This document shows positions 40,034 to 48,371 of a stretch of 64,000 nt of DNA, piece after piece. Origin of the DNA: Roseovarius sp. TE539. Lineage in GTDB: Bacteria; Pseudomonadota; Alphaproteobacteria; Rhodobacterales; Rhodobacteraceae. Where the stretch lies: assembly GCF_003298505.1 (NCBI RefSeq), contig NZ_QNGB01000002.1:174912-238911 (forward strand), read 5' to 3'. The notes under the pieces were generated by a model, which did no database searches, was not told where the DNA came from, and saw nothing but the letters and a program-made list of their open reading frames with translations. The position numbers were made by a program, and so were the translations under genes. Position 1 is the first letter of the stretch, and each line of letters starts with the position of its first letter.

Positions 40034-41533
40034 TCAGAAGCTGGTATCCCCGCTATCCTGCTGCCAGGGACGCACGAGGTTGCCGAAGCGGGTGAAGCGG
40101 CCCTCGAAGGAAAGCTCGACCGAACCGATGGGCCCGTGGCGCTGCTTTCCGATAATCACCTCGGCCTTGCCGTGAAGCTTTTCCATCCGCTCTTGCCACG
40201 TGGCCATTTCATCGAGCTTGTCCTCGGACGGTTTCTCGCGCTCGGCATAATATTCTTCACGGAAGACGAACATGACAACATCCGCGTCCTGTTCGATGGA
40301 GCCCGATTCGCGCAGGTCGGAAAGCTGCGGGCGCTTGTCCTCGCGGGCTTCCACCTGGCGCGAAAGCTGGCTGAGCGCGACAACGGGAATGTCCAGCTCC
40401 TTGGCGATGGCCTTGAGGCCCTGCGTGATCTCGCTGACCTCGTTGACACGGCCCTCGGTCCGCGAGGAGGCGGGGCGCACCAATTGCAGGTAATCAACGA
40501 TCAGCACGTCGAGCCCGTGAGTCCGCTTGAGCCGGCGGGCCCGCGCGGCAAGCTGGCTGATCGGCAGGGCTGGCGTGTCGTCGATGAAGAGCGGACAGGA
40601 TTCGAGGGCCTTTGCCGCCTCCACGAAGCGGCGGAACTCGGCCTCGGTCATGTCGCCGCGGCGGATTTGTTCGGACGGCACCTCGCTGGCCTCCGAAAGC
40701 ACCCGCGCGGCCAGTTGTTCGGCACTCATTTCAAGGCTGTAGAAGCCAACCACACCGCCATCGACAGCCCCTTCGCGACCATCGGGAAGTTCACCGCGCT
40801 TGTAGGCGCGGGCGATGTTGAAGGCGATATTCGTGGCCAGCGAGGTCTTACCCATGGACGGACGCCCGGCGAGGATCAGCAGGTCCGATTTGTGAAGCCC
40901 GCCAAGCTTGCGGTCCATGTCCACCAGCCCGGTCGAGATTCCGGCGAGTCCGCCATCGCGTTGATAGGCGGCATTGGCGATGTCCACCGCGTCGGTTACC
41001 GCCTTGAGAAAACTCTGGAATCCGGTTTCACTTCGGCCCTGTTCGGAGAGTTGGTAAAGGTGTTGTTCGGCCTCCACGATCTGGTCGGCGGGCTCCGATG
41101 CCACTTCGACCCGGGCAGCCTTGGCGGCGATGTCATGGCCCAGGGCGATCAATTCGCGGCGGATCGCCATGTCGTAGATCATCTGAGCGTAGTCGCGCAC
41201 CGCGAAGGCGCTGATCGCCGCACCTGCAAGCTGGGCCAGATAGGCCGCGCCACCCAGCTCCTTCAGGCCCTCGTCATCCTCGAAGAACGCCTTGAGGGTG
41301 ACCGGCGAGGCAAGGTTGTTCCTGGCGATCCGCGCGGCGGCGGTTTCAAAGATCCGTCCGTGAACCGGATCGTAGAAATGCTGCGGTCCGATCAGGTTTG
41401 CAATGCGGTCATAGACCTCGTTATTGGTCAGGATCGCACCCAGAAGCTGTTGTTCGGCCTCGATGGAGTGCGGCATGGACCCGGCGGTGTCCGCCTCCGT
41501 TCCGGTGGCGTTGAATGCTGCGACTTCGTTCAT
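40034..41533 (-). CDS. dnaB: Replicative DNA helicase
   Basis: Hexameric fork helicase DnaB, 499 aa. An N-terminal primase-interaction domain (EAEQQLLGAILTNNEVYDRI, cited in part) is followed by the RecA-like motor with Walker A GRPSMGKTSLA, Walker B VLIVDYLQL and the ALSQLSRQVEAR loop. No intein is present. The start at 41533 is preceded by GGAACGGGAC; upstream in-frame starts extend into sequence unlike DnaB. A perfect DnaA box lies upstream at 41695-41703. Confidence 0.96.
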   Translation of the reverse strand: MNEVAAFNATGTEADTAGSMPHSIEAEQQLLGAILTNNEVYDRIANLIGPQHFYDPVHGRIFETAAARIARNNLASPVTLKAFFEDDEGLKELGGAAYLAQLAGAAISAFAVRDYAQMIYDMAIRRELIALGHDIAAKAARVEVASEPADQIVEAEQHLYQLSEQGRSETGFQSFLKAVTDAVDIANAAYQRDGGLAGISTGLVDMDRKLGGLHKSDLLILAGRPSMGKTSLATNIAFNIARAYKRGELPDGREGAVDGGVVGFYSLEMSAEQLAARVLSEASEVPSEQIRRGDMTEAEFRRFVEAAKALESCPLFIDDTPALPISQLAARARRLKRTHGLDVLIVDYLQLVRPASSRTEGRVNEVSEITQGLKAIAKELDIPVVALSQLSRQVEAREDKRPQLSDLRESGSIEQDADVVMFVFREEYYAEREKPSEDKLDEMATWQERMEKLHGKAEVIIGKQRHGPIGSVELSFEGRFTRFGNLVRPWQQDSGDTSF

Positions 41534-41652
41534 GTCCCGTTCCGCTCTTTCGTGCAGGCCGTTGCGTGCGGCCGGCGTTTTGCCTGGTCGTGGTGTCCGG
41601 CGCGATGACGTGGGCCGGAGATCGCTGACCAAGTCCCTTTCGGGTCTGCGAT

Positions 41653-41682
41653 GTCATACGAATGTCACCCGGCCCGGGGCAA
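41653..41682 (-). promoter_or_regulatory. Weak promoter candidate for dnaB
   Basis: On the minus strand TTGCCC (41677-41682) and TATGAC (41653-41658) are separated by 18 bp, about 115 bp upstream of the dnaB start. The match is moderate and no other support is visible. Confidence 0.3.
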
Positions 41683-41694
41683 GCTGTATGTTTC

Positions 41695-41703
41695 TGTGGA
41701 TAA
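41695..41703 (-). promoter_or_regulatory. Consensus DnaA box upstream of dnaB
   Basis: TGTGGATAA on the plus strand is TTATCCACA on the minus strand, the exact DnaA-box consensus. It lies 162 bp upstream of dnaB and about 12 bp upstream of the candidate -35. A single box does not make an origin. Confidence 0.5.
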
Positions 41704-41859
41704 CCCGGCCGCCCCTTATATTGGGGTGAAATCTTTGCTTTCGTCAATATCTGGTCAAGAATGCCCGGGTCAGCGGCATCGTTGCCATAATCGGGAAATT
41801 TTGCCGGACCACACGCCGCAGTGGCTTGAAGCCGGCTGAGCCGCCGAATCGCCCGTGCC

Positions 41860-42534
41860 TCAGCCGTGCGCGGATTGCCAGCTTGCGGGGTCGCGCAGGA
41901 AGGTTTCAACCGTATCCAGCGTCACGGCATCGACATTTCCGGCCTCGCGGGCAGCGGCCAGCACATCCCACCACGTACAAAGGTGGTGGAGCGTCACACC
42001 GTGATCGGCCAGCGTGGCCCGGGTGCCGGCGAATATGCCGTAATAGAAGATCACCGCCGTGTGCGCGCAAATGGCGCCGGTGTCGCGAATCGCGTCCACG
42101 AAGCTCAGCTTGCTGCCCCCGTCGGTTGTCAGATCCTCGACCAGAAGTACCCTGTCGCCGTCCCGGATTGTCCCCTCGATCCGTGCATTGCGGCCATACC
42201 CCTTGGGTTTCTTTCGCACATAGCTCATCGGCAGGCCCATCCGTTCCGCGATCAGCGCCGCGAACGGGATTCCCGCGGTCTCGCCGCCGGCGATGTTGTC
42301 GAACGCCTCGAACCCGGCGTCCCGCATGACGGTGACGGCCAGGAAATCCATCAGCGTCGCGCGGATCCGCGGAAACGAGATCAGCCTCCGGCAGTCGATA
42401 TAGGTGGGCGATGACTTGCCCGACGCAAGCGTGAACGGCGCCTCGGCGTTGAAATGCACCGCCTGCGCCTCGAGAAGCATGCGCGCGGTCAGGTGGGCGA
42501 TCTCGTCGCGCGCGGGATAGCTTGAGGGGATCAT
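41860..42534 (-). CDS. pyrE: Orotate phosphoribosyltransferase
   Basis: OPRTase of 224 aa, converting orotate and PRPP to OMP in pyrimidine synthesis. The PRPP motif is [14 protein letters not shown] at about 129-142; the substrate loop contains [10 protein letters not shown]. The start overlaps the pyrC stop by ATGA (42531-42534), so pyrC-pyrE is one translational unit. The length is near that of the longer alphaproteobacterial forms. Confidence 0.95.
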   Translation of the reverse strand: MIPSSYPARDEIAHLTARMLLEAQAVHFNAEAPFTLASGKSSPTYIDCRRLISFPRIRATLMDFLAVTVMRDAGFEAFDNIAGGETAGIPFAALIAERMGLPMSYVRKKPKGYGRNARIEGTIRDGDRVLLVEDLTTDGGSKLSFVDAIRDTGAICAHTAVIFYYGIFAGTRATLADHGVTLHHLCTWWDVLAAAREAGNVDAVTLDTVETFLRDPASWQSAHG

Positions 42535-43574
42535 TCGGAAACACTCCAGTGAAGGGGAAAGCCGGGATCGAAGACAGTTACGGGGCCGTCCTCTGTCGGG
42601 ATGCTCGGCGGGCAGGACGCGGCCTCGTCGCCGCGGACAAGGGTCAGGCTGCCGGTATTCTGGGCCATCCCGTAGAATCCCGCGCCGTTGATCGAGGTAA
42701 AACCTTCGAGGCGCTCCAGGGCCTCCTCGGCCTCGAACACATGCGCCAGGACCGCCATCGCATTCGGCGCAGTGAAGCAGCCGGCGCACCCACAGGCGGT
42801 TTCCTTGGCCGCGTTCACATGCGGCGCGCTGTCGGTGCCCAGGAAGAACCGTGCATCCCCCGAGGTCGCCGCCGCCACCAGCGCGCGGCGGTGGGTTTCG
42901 CGTTTTGCCACCGGCAGGCAATAGTAGTGCGGCCGGATTCCGCCAGAGAGCAGATGATTGCGGTTGATGACCAGGTGGTGCGCGGTGATCGTGGCGCCAA
43001 GGCCGGTGTCGGCACTGCGGACATACTCCAGCCCCTCGCGTGTCGTCACATGTTCCAGGACGACCCGCAGCCCCGGTGTGGCGCGCCGAATCGGATCTAG
43101 CACCCGGTCGATGAAAACCGCCTCGCGATCGAAGATATCGACCTCGGCGTCGCTCACTTCGCCGTGAACGCAGAGCGGCAGGCCCAAATCCGCCAGTCGC
43201 TCCAGGACCGGGCGTACCCGGTCGAAATCGCGCACGCCGGACGCGGAGTTGGTGGTCGCCCCGGCGGGGTAGAGCTTGACTGCCGCAATCAGCCCGGCGG
43301 CATGGGCGTCCGCCACGTCGTCGGGATCGGTGTCCTCGGTCAGATAGAGGGTCATCAGCGGCGTGAAGTCCTGCCCATGGGGCAGGGCCGCGCGAATCCG
43401 ATCACGATAGGCAGCCGCGTCCGCCCCGGTCACCACCGGTGGCACCAGGTTGGGCATTATGATGGCGCGGGCGAAGTGGCGCGCGGTCGCCGGCAGCACG
43501 GCACGCAGAACGGCGCCGTCGCGCAGGTGAAGATGCCAGTCGTCGGGGCGGGTTATTGTCAGGGACGCGGTCAT
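42531..43574 (-). CDS. pyrC: Dihydroorotase
   Basis: Class II (E. coli-type) dihydroorotase of 347 aa. Metal ligands H14 and H16 ([10 protein letters not shown]), the carboxylated lysine K100 ([13 protein letters not shown]), and further His in VHGEVS and LEHVTT. It interconverts carbamoyl-aspartate and dihydroorotate. Coupled to pyrE by ATGA. The gene upstream (43641) is on the same strand, 66 bp away, but looks unrelated. Confidence 0.96.
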   Translation of the reverse strand: MTASLTITRPDDWHLHLRDGAVLRAVLPATARHFARAIIMPNLVPPVVTGADAAAYRDRIRAALPHGQDFTPLMTLYLTEDTDPDDVADAHAAGLIAAVKLYPAGATTNSASGVRDFDRVRPVLERLADLGLPLCVHGEVSDAEVDIFDREAVFIDRVLDPIRRATPGLRVVLEHVTTREGLEYVRSADTGLGATITAHHLVINRNHLLSGGIRPHYYCLPVAKRETHRRALVAAATSGDARFFLGTDSAPHVNAAKETACGCAGCFTAPNAMAVLAHVFEAEEALERLEGFTSINGAGFYGMAQNTGSLTLVRGDEAASCPPSIPTEDGPVTVFDPGFPLHWSVSE

Positions 43575-43640
43575 GTTCCGGCTTTAGCCAATCGCGCACA
43601 GGTTTTCCAGACGGCGATTGCGCCGCTCCGGCGCAAGGGG

Positions 43641-44606
43641 TCAGTCGACCGTGCGCTCGGGCATCGGGCGGCCCAGCTCCCGCGCCTTGTCATAGGCGGC
43701 CCGCACGCTCTTGCGAAAGCGCGGCCCGGGCCGCCGCGCCATCACGTATTGTCCCAGCACCGCATTGAGATAGAGACGGCCGTCGGATTCCAGCCGCTTG
43801 AGCAAGGTCCGCAGATAGGTAAGATCCTTGCGCCGCGCCCTGAACAGCCCTGCCAGTCGCACCCGGTCAAGCTTGCCGGCGCTGGCCTGGGCGAGGATCC
43901 GCAGCAGTATGCCGGTGCGCGTCAGCGACTCGTCCATCGGGCTGCCCATGAAACGCATCCGGAACTTGGTGACGTTGTCACGGGTGAAAAGCGCGGCATG
44001 CATGGCGTCAAGCTCGATCTCCGGATCATAGAGCACGAAGGCGCGATCGGCCGCGTCCAGCATGTCGGGCGCATACCCGTAACGATCCGTGAAGGAGGTG
44101 CGCCGCATGTGCACGAAACGGTCGTCCCACTCCGCCACCCGCGGATCGAGCGAGGCCTGTGGCTGTACCGCGATCACCGTCGCGCCGGGCGCGGCAACCG
44201 AGAAGGCGGCCGCCGCGTAACCGCACTCGCCCGCCCCGTAGAAGATGACCTGCTCGAAGTCCTCGAAGAAGCCGTCATCGACCAGCCGGTCGAAAAAGCC
44301 GAAGACACGCCTGTCGCGGAACCATGTGTCCCCGTCGCCGAGGATGCAAAGATGTGACCACCCCAGGGCGCGGACCATTTCCCACCCCATCGGTTGCGCC
44401 TTTTCGGAAAGGCGCTCGATGCTGTCATGGGTCTCGAAGCTGACCAGCAGGGTGGGCTTCTCCTCGATCAGGATGGCGGCATGACGCGCCCCCAGACGTT
44501 CCAGATACCCGGTCTCCTCGGCAATGGTCGCAACCTTGTCCAGCCATGCCTCACGGTCTGACAGTCCCGTCAGTGGCGTATCGACAGCATGCGGCATGTC
44601 CTTCAT
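43641..44606 (-). CDS. Alpha/beta-hydrolase-like protein without a nucleophile, function unknown
   Basis: A 321-aa protein that I do not assign to a characterised family. The stretch VIFYGAGECGYAAAAFS (residues 120-136), followed by GATVIAVQPQ, copies the nucleophile-elbow region of alpha/beta hydrolases of the GxSxGG type, but the Ser position is Gly and the next is Glu-Cys, so it should not be a serine hydrolase. The C-terminal third is basic and helical. Relatives are sometimes labelled PAPS reductase; no PAPS-reductase motif is present. ATG at 44606 has GAGGA nine bases upstream. Divergent from the cox operon. Confidence 0.7.
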   Translation of the reverse strand: MKDMPHAVDTPLTGLSDREAWLDKVATIAEETGYLERLGARHAAILIEEKPTLLVSFETHDSIERLSEKAQPMGWEMVRALGWSHLCILGDGDTWFRDRRVFGFFDRLVDDGFFEDFEQVIFYGAGECGYAAAAFSVAAPGATVIAVQPQASLDPRVAEWDDRFVHMRRTSFTDRYGYAPDMLDAADRAFVLYDPEIELDAMHAALFTRDNVTKFRMRFMGSPMDESLTRTGILLRILAQASAGKLDRVRLAGLFRARRKDLTYLRTLLKRLESDGRLYLNAVLGQYVMARRPGPRFRKSVRAAYDKARELGRPMPERTVD

Positions 44607-44782
44607 CACACTCGGTCCTCATTACAGGGTCCCCGCTTTCTCACGGGTTGTTGACGATGGTGATAGGCCTCAATCTGGGCGGAATTTGGGAAAAACCAAG
44701 CAGTTTGCAGGACAGCGCACCGCGGGCGCGGCTTGACGCGGGACAGGTCGTGTGCAGGTGTTGGCCCGAAAGGAGGGCCGCG

Positions 44783-45691
44783 ATGTCCCTGATTTCCAGC
44801 ATAGACGATGTGCAATCCCGTCTCGGCGCACAGGGCTACGTGTGCGGGCGGGCGCTCGGGACCGTCGCCTATCTGGCGCTGAAACTGGGCCGCCCGCTTT
44901 TCCTCGAGGGCGAGGCGGGCACCGGCAAGACCGAGATCGCCAAGGCGCTGAGCGCGGCCATGGGACGGCGCCTGATCCGGTTGCAGTGCTACGAGGGCCT
45001 CGACTCCGCGACCGCCGTCTATGAATGGAACTTCGCCGAGCAGATGATCGCCATCCGCGCCGCGGAAGCCTCGGGCGGTGTCGATCGCGAGATGCTCAAG
45101 GACGAACTCTTCACCGAGGAATTCCTGATCGAACGTCCGCTGCTGCAGGCAATGAGGTGGCAATCGGGCGGTGCGCCGGTGCTGCTGATCGACGAGATCG
45201 ACCGCACCGATGAACCTTTCGAGGCATTCCTGCTCGAGGCGCTGAGCGACTTTCAGGTCACGATCCCGGAACTCGGCACCATCCGCGCGCCCGAACCGCC
45301 GATCGTGATCCTGACCTCGAACCGGACCCGCGAAGTGCATGACGCCCTCAAGCGCCGATGCCTGTACCACTGGGTCGACTACCCCGCATTCGACCGCGAG
45401 ATCGAGATCCTGCGCGCCCGCGCCCCCGAGGCCGCCGAACGCCTCAGCCGCGAGGTCGTGGCCTTCGTTCAGAGGCTGCGCGGCGAGGATCTGTTCAAGA
45501 AGCCCGGTGTCGCGGAAACCGTCGACTGGGCGAAATGCCTGCTGGCGCTCGACGTGATCAGCCTCAGCCCCGAGGTCATCACCGACACGCTGGGGGCGAT
45601 CCTCAAATACCAGGACGACATCGCCCGCCTGCAGGGCTCGGAAGCCAAGCGCATTCTGGACGAGGTGCGCGCGGGGCTGGATCCGGCATGA
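44783..45691 (+). CDS. coxD: MoxR-type AAA ATPase (CoxD-like)
   Basis: AAA+ ATPase of 302 aa. Walker A GEAGTGKT at 43-50, Walker B VLLIDEIDR, sensor-1 VILTSNRTREV, and the lid CLYHWVDYP. In CO dehydrogenase operons CoxD works with the VWA protein CoxE to mature the molybdenum active site. The start has AGGAGG at ideal spacing. It is the first gene of the cox-type operon; a copy of the hairpin repeat begins two bases after its stop. Confidence 0.92.
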   Translation: MSLISSIDDVQSRLGAQGYVCGRALGTVAYLALKLGRPLFLEGEAGTGKTEIAKALSAAMGRRLIRLQCYEGLDSATAVYEWNFAEQMIAIRAAEASGGVDREMLKDELFTEEFLIERPLLQAMRWQSGGAPVLLIDEIDRTDEPFEAFLLEALSDFQVTIPELGTIRAPEPPIVILTSNRTREVHDALKRRCLYHWVDYPAFDREIEILRARAPEAAERLSREVVAFVQRLRGEDLFKKPGVAETVDWAKCLLALDVISLSPEVITDTLGAILKYQDDIARLQGSEAKRILDEVRAGLDPA

Positions 45692-45693
45692 GG

Positions 45694-45741
45694 CTTCATC
45701 TGGCTTCAAATACCTCGGGGGTGCGGGGGCAGCGCCCCCGC
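45694..45741 (-). repeat. Interspersed hairpin repeat, copy B
   Basis: Minus-strand orientation. A perfect 8-bp inverted repeat GCGGGGGC-AGC-GCCCCCGC (45723-45741) is followed by the tail GTATTTGAAGCCAGATGAAG. The middle of the tail differs from copies C and D while GTATTT and AGATGAAG are kept. It fills the gap between coxD and coxE, and no Shine-Dalgarno precedes the coxE ATG at 45750. Confidence 0.75.
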
Positions 45742-45749
45742 GCGGTGCC

Positions 45750-47000
45750 ATGACCGGACCGGCGCCGCCCGACCTGCCGGAGAGACCCCGGCTCACGCAC
45801 AACATCACCCATTTCGCCCGGGCACTGCGCCGGGCGGGGCTGCCGATCGGAACCGGCCGGGTGATCGACGCCATACGCGCCGTCGAGGCTGCGGGCTTCA
45901 CCTCGAGGACGGATTTCTTCTGGACGCTGCAGGCCTGCTTTGTCTCGCGCCCCGAGCATCGGGTCGTTTTCGCTCAGGTCTTTCGCCTTTACTGGCGGGA
46001 TCCGCGGTTCATGGAACACATGATGTCGATGATGCTGCCTGCCATTCATGGCGCACAGGACGACCGGATCGCGCAGGCCGCCGAACGACGCGCGGCCGAG
46101 GCGCTTCTCGACGGGGCCGAGCCCGACCGCCCCGAGACCGGCACGCAAGAGCCGGGCGAGGAGCTGGAGATTGACGCATCAGCCACCATGTCGGGGGAAG
46201 AACGTCTGCGCAGCCTCGATTTCGAACAGATGAGCGCCGCCGAGACCGCCGAGGCCAAGCGCCTCCTGGCCGGGATGACCCTGCCGGTGCGGCCGCTGCC
46301 ATCGCGTCGGGGCCAGGCAAGCCATGCCGGACACCGACTCGATGCGCGCAGAACCATCCGTGCGGCGATGCGGCGGGGCGGCGAGATGCGCCAGATCCAC
46401 ATGCAGAAACCGCGGCCGCGCTGGCCCAACCTTGTCGTGCTTTGCGACATTTCGGGCTCCATGAGCCAATACAGCCGCATGGTCTTGCATTTTCTCCATG
46501 CCGTAAGCAACCGCAAGGGCGCCGGCTGGGCCAGGGTTCACGCGTTCACCTTTGGCACCCGACTGACCAACATCACCCGGCACCTGGCCAACCGCGACGT
46601 GGACACGGCCCTTGCGGCGGCCGGTCGCGAGGCGCAGGATTGGGAAGGGGGCACGCGGATCGGCGCCTGCCTGCACAGTTTCAACCGCGACTGGTCGCGC
46701 CGTGTCATGGGCGCCGGGGCGGTGGTGCTCCTGATCACCGACGGGCTGGATCGCGACGATCCCGACGGCCTCTCCCGCGAGATGGAGCGGTTGCACCTGT
46801 CATCGCGCCACCTGATATGGCTCAATCCGCTGCTTAGGTGGGAGGGTTTCGCCCCCAGAGCGAAGGGCATCGCCGCCATGCTGCCCCATGTCGACAGTTT
46901 CCGGGCCGGGCACTCCATCGCCACTCTGGAGGATCTGGCCGCCGCCATCACCCGTCCCGGTGACACTGGCGAGAAAGACCGGTTGATGTCCGCTCTGTAG
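45750..47000 (+). CDS. coxE: VWA-domain protein (CoxE-like)
   Basis: A 416-aa VWA_CoxE protein. The metal-ion-dependent adhesion motif is CDISGSMSQYS in LVVLCDISGSM, with later threonine and aspartate loops (FGTRLTNITR, LITDGLDRDD). Residues 1-60 carry the conserved NITHFARALRRAGLPIGTGR (cited in part). CoxE partners the MoxR ATPase CoxD in metal-cofactor assembly of molybdenum hydroxylases. The region before the start is occupied by repeat copy B and has no purine-rich ribosome-binding site. Confidence 0.92.
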   Translation: MTGPAPPDLPERPRLTHNITHFARALRRAGLPIGTGRVIDAIRAVEAAGFTSRTDFFWTLQACFVSRPEHRVVFAQVFRLYWRDPRFMEHMMSMMLPAIHGAQDDRIAQAAERRAAEALLDGAEPDRPETGTQEPGEELEIDASATMSGEERLRSLDFEQMSAAETAEAKRLLAGMTLPVRPLPSRRGQASHAGHRLDARRTIRAAMRRGGEMRQIHMQKPRPRWPNLVVLCDISGSMSQYSRMVLHFLHAVSNRKGAGWARVHAFTFGTRLTNITRHLANRDVDTALAAAGREAQDWEGGTRIGACLHSFNRDWSRRVMGAGAVVLLITDGLDRDDPDGLSREMERLHLSSRHLIWLNPLLRWEGFAPRAKGIAAMLPHVDSFRAGHSIATLEDLAAAITRPGDTGEKDRLMSAL

Positions 47001-47024
47001 GGCTGCGTCCAGCAGGGTGCGGGC

Positions 47025-47038
47025 TTGAGCTCGATCAA
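47025..47038. promoter_or_regulatory. FNR-like box upstream of the YeeE/YedE pair
   Basis: TTGAG-CTCG-ATCAA matches TTGAT-N4-ATCAA at 9 of 10 positions, 61 bp before the start at 47099. It lies just upstream of the AT-rich inverted repeat at 47061-47082. Confidence 0.45.
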
Positions 47039-47060
47039 GGCGGGGAACCGGCACATTCAA

Positions 47061-47082
47061 TATATTCAGTAAATGGAATATA
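47061..47082. promoter_or_regulatory. AT-rich inverted repeat, candidate repressor operator
   Basis: TATATTC-N8-GAATATA is a perfect inverted repeat with 7-bp arms, 16 bp upstream of the YeeE/YedE start codon and in strikingly AT-rich sequence for this GC-rich region. Size and place suit an ArsR-type winged-helix repressor, the class that controls many YeeE/YedE genes; this is inference. Confidence 0.6.
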
Positions 47083-47098
47083 ACTGGAGGACGTTCCG

Positions 47099-47650
47099 AT
47101 GCCACTGAACTGGAAGTCGGGCGGGGTTGTGCTGGGCCTCGTCTTTTTCGCGGCGGTGCTGCTGGTCAAGCCAATCGGCGTAAGCACGCAGTTCGTGATT
47201 CTCGATGCGATCATTGCCGACGCCGCCAATCCCGGCCTGATCACCAAGACCGAGGCCGGTCACACATCGACCAACGCCTATCTGGCGAAATCCGGCGGAA
47301 AATACGCTGGCAACGCCGCCGATCCGCTGAATTACAGCTTCATCTTCGTGCTCGCGATGGCAGGCGGGGCGCTCGTGTCCGTGTTGCTACGCGGCGGGCT
47401 GGGCGAGGACGAACGCCGGATGCCGGCGATCTGGCGGGCCAATTACGGCGATACGCCCTGGAAGCGCCATGCCCTGACCTTTCTTGGCGGGTTCGTGGTC
47501 CTCTACGGGGCGCGTCTGGCCGGTGGTTGCACCTCGGGGCACATGATGAGCGGGACGATGCAGACCGCGATTTCCGGCTATATCTTCACCGTCGCGGCCT
47601 TCGCGGCCGCGATACCGACCGCAATGATCCTCTACAGACGGGAGGTCTGA
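47099..47650 (+). CDS. YeeE/YedE-family sulfur transporter, first half
   Basis: Membrane protein of 183 aa with about five spans and the family Cys motif GGCTSGHMMSG. YeeE/YedE proteins import thiosulfate or related sulfur compounds; many bacteria split the ten-span protein into two genes, as here with the next gene. TGGAGGA gives a strong start. It follows coxE after 98 bp holding an inverted repeat and FNR-like box, so it may have its own promoter inside the cox operon. Confidence 0.87.
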   Translation: MPLNWKSGGVVLGLVFFAAVLLVKPIGVSTQFVILDAIIADAANPGLITKTEAGHTSTNAYLAKSGGKYAGNAADPLNYSFIFVLAMAGGALVSVLLRGGLGEDERRMPAIWRANYGDTPWKRHALTFLGGFVVLYGARLAGGCTSGHMMSGTMQTAISGYIFTVAAFAAAIPTAMILYRREV

Positions 47651-47653
47651 GCC

Positions 47654-48232
47654 ATGACCACGATCATTCTTGCCATCATCATCGGAGCGGCCTTCGGGGC
47701 GGCTCTGGACCGGATCGGCGCGACAAGCCCGAACTGGATCGGGCGGATGCTGACCCTGACCAATCTCCACCTCATGAAGACGATCCTGCTGGCCATCGGG
47801 GTCGGGTCGGCGCTCATGTTCGGCGGCCAGACCCTGGGCCTTGTCGAGGTTGCCAACATGTCCGTCAAGACGGCTTATGTCGGGGTCGCGATCGGTGGGC
47901 TGCTTCTCGGTGCGGGATGGGCTGCCGCGGGTTACTGCCCCGGCACCGGGGTTGCAGCGGCGGCCTCGGGGCGGCGCGATGCGTGGTCCTTCGTGGCCGG
48001 CGGTCTTCTGGGCGCGGCGGCCTACATGGTCTCCTATCCGGCGTGGAACGGCAGCGGTCTGCTGGACGGTGCCAAGTTGACACTGGGCGAAGTGCCCGGG
48101 GCCGGATACCCCGGGCTGACCGGGCTGCCCGGTGACATCCTGGGGCTGGTCATGGCTGCTGTCATGATCGCGGTGGCCTTTCTTTTGCCGGACCGCATCG
48201 TGAGTCGCCCCGCGGGGGCGCCGGCGGAATGA
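47654..48232 (+). CDS. YeeE/YedE-family sulfur transporter, second half
   Basis: Membrane protein of 192 aa, the partner of the preceding gene, three bases downstream. It carries the second family motif GYCPGTGVAAAASGRRDAW, with the Cys that relays sulfur in characterised relatives, and spans such as TIILAIIIGAAFGAAL and LGLVMAAVMIAVAFLL. The pair resembles PmpA/PmpB-type split transporters. Its location among cofactor-assembly genes suggests sulfur supply for the sulfurated molybdenum site; this is inference. Confidence 0.87.
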   Translation: MTTIILAIIIGAAFGAALDRIGATSPNWIGRMLTLTNLHLMKTILLAIGVGSALMFGGQTLGLVEVANMSVKTAYVGVAIGGLLLGAGWAAAGYCPGTGVAAAASGRRDAWSFVAGGLLGAAAYMVSYPAWNGSGLLDGAKLTLGEVPGAGYPGLTGLPGDILGLVMAAVMIAVAFLLPDRIVSRPAGAPAE

Positions 48233-48371
48233 CCGACGGATAATCCGGCCTTCCGCCGGTCACTGGTCGGGAACGGGCGGCGCGGGCGCGGCATCTTGAA
48301 TGCCGTGCCCTTTTGCGTTTGAGCTTCGGCAGCCGGACAGGGCATACTGACGGCGGCAGGGAGACCGTGTA

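Larger units (their letters stand above)
41534..41859. other. 326-bp intergenic region between pyrE and dnaB
   Basis: No credible gene is seen. Reading on the minus strand toward dnaB it holds a consensus DnaA box at 41695-41703 and a weak promoter candidate at 41653-41682. The pyrE side has no obvious hairpin terminator. Base composition is more AT-rich around 41700-41760 than the flanking genes. Confidence 0.6.

Noticed and set aside
43641..44606. PAPS reductase as product
   Set aside because: No SGGKDS-type or ECGLH-type motif is present; the sequence resembles an alpha/beta hydrolase elbow instead.
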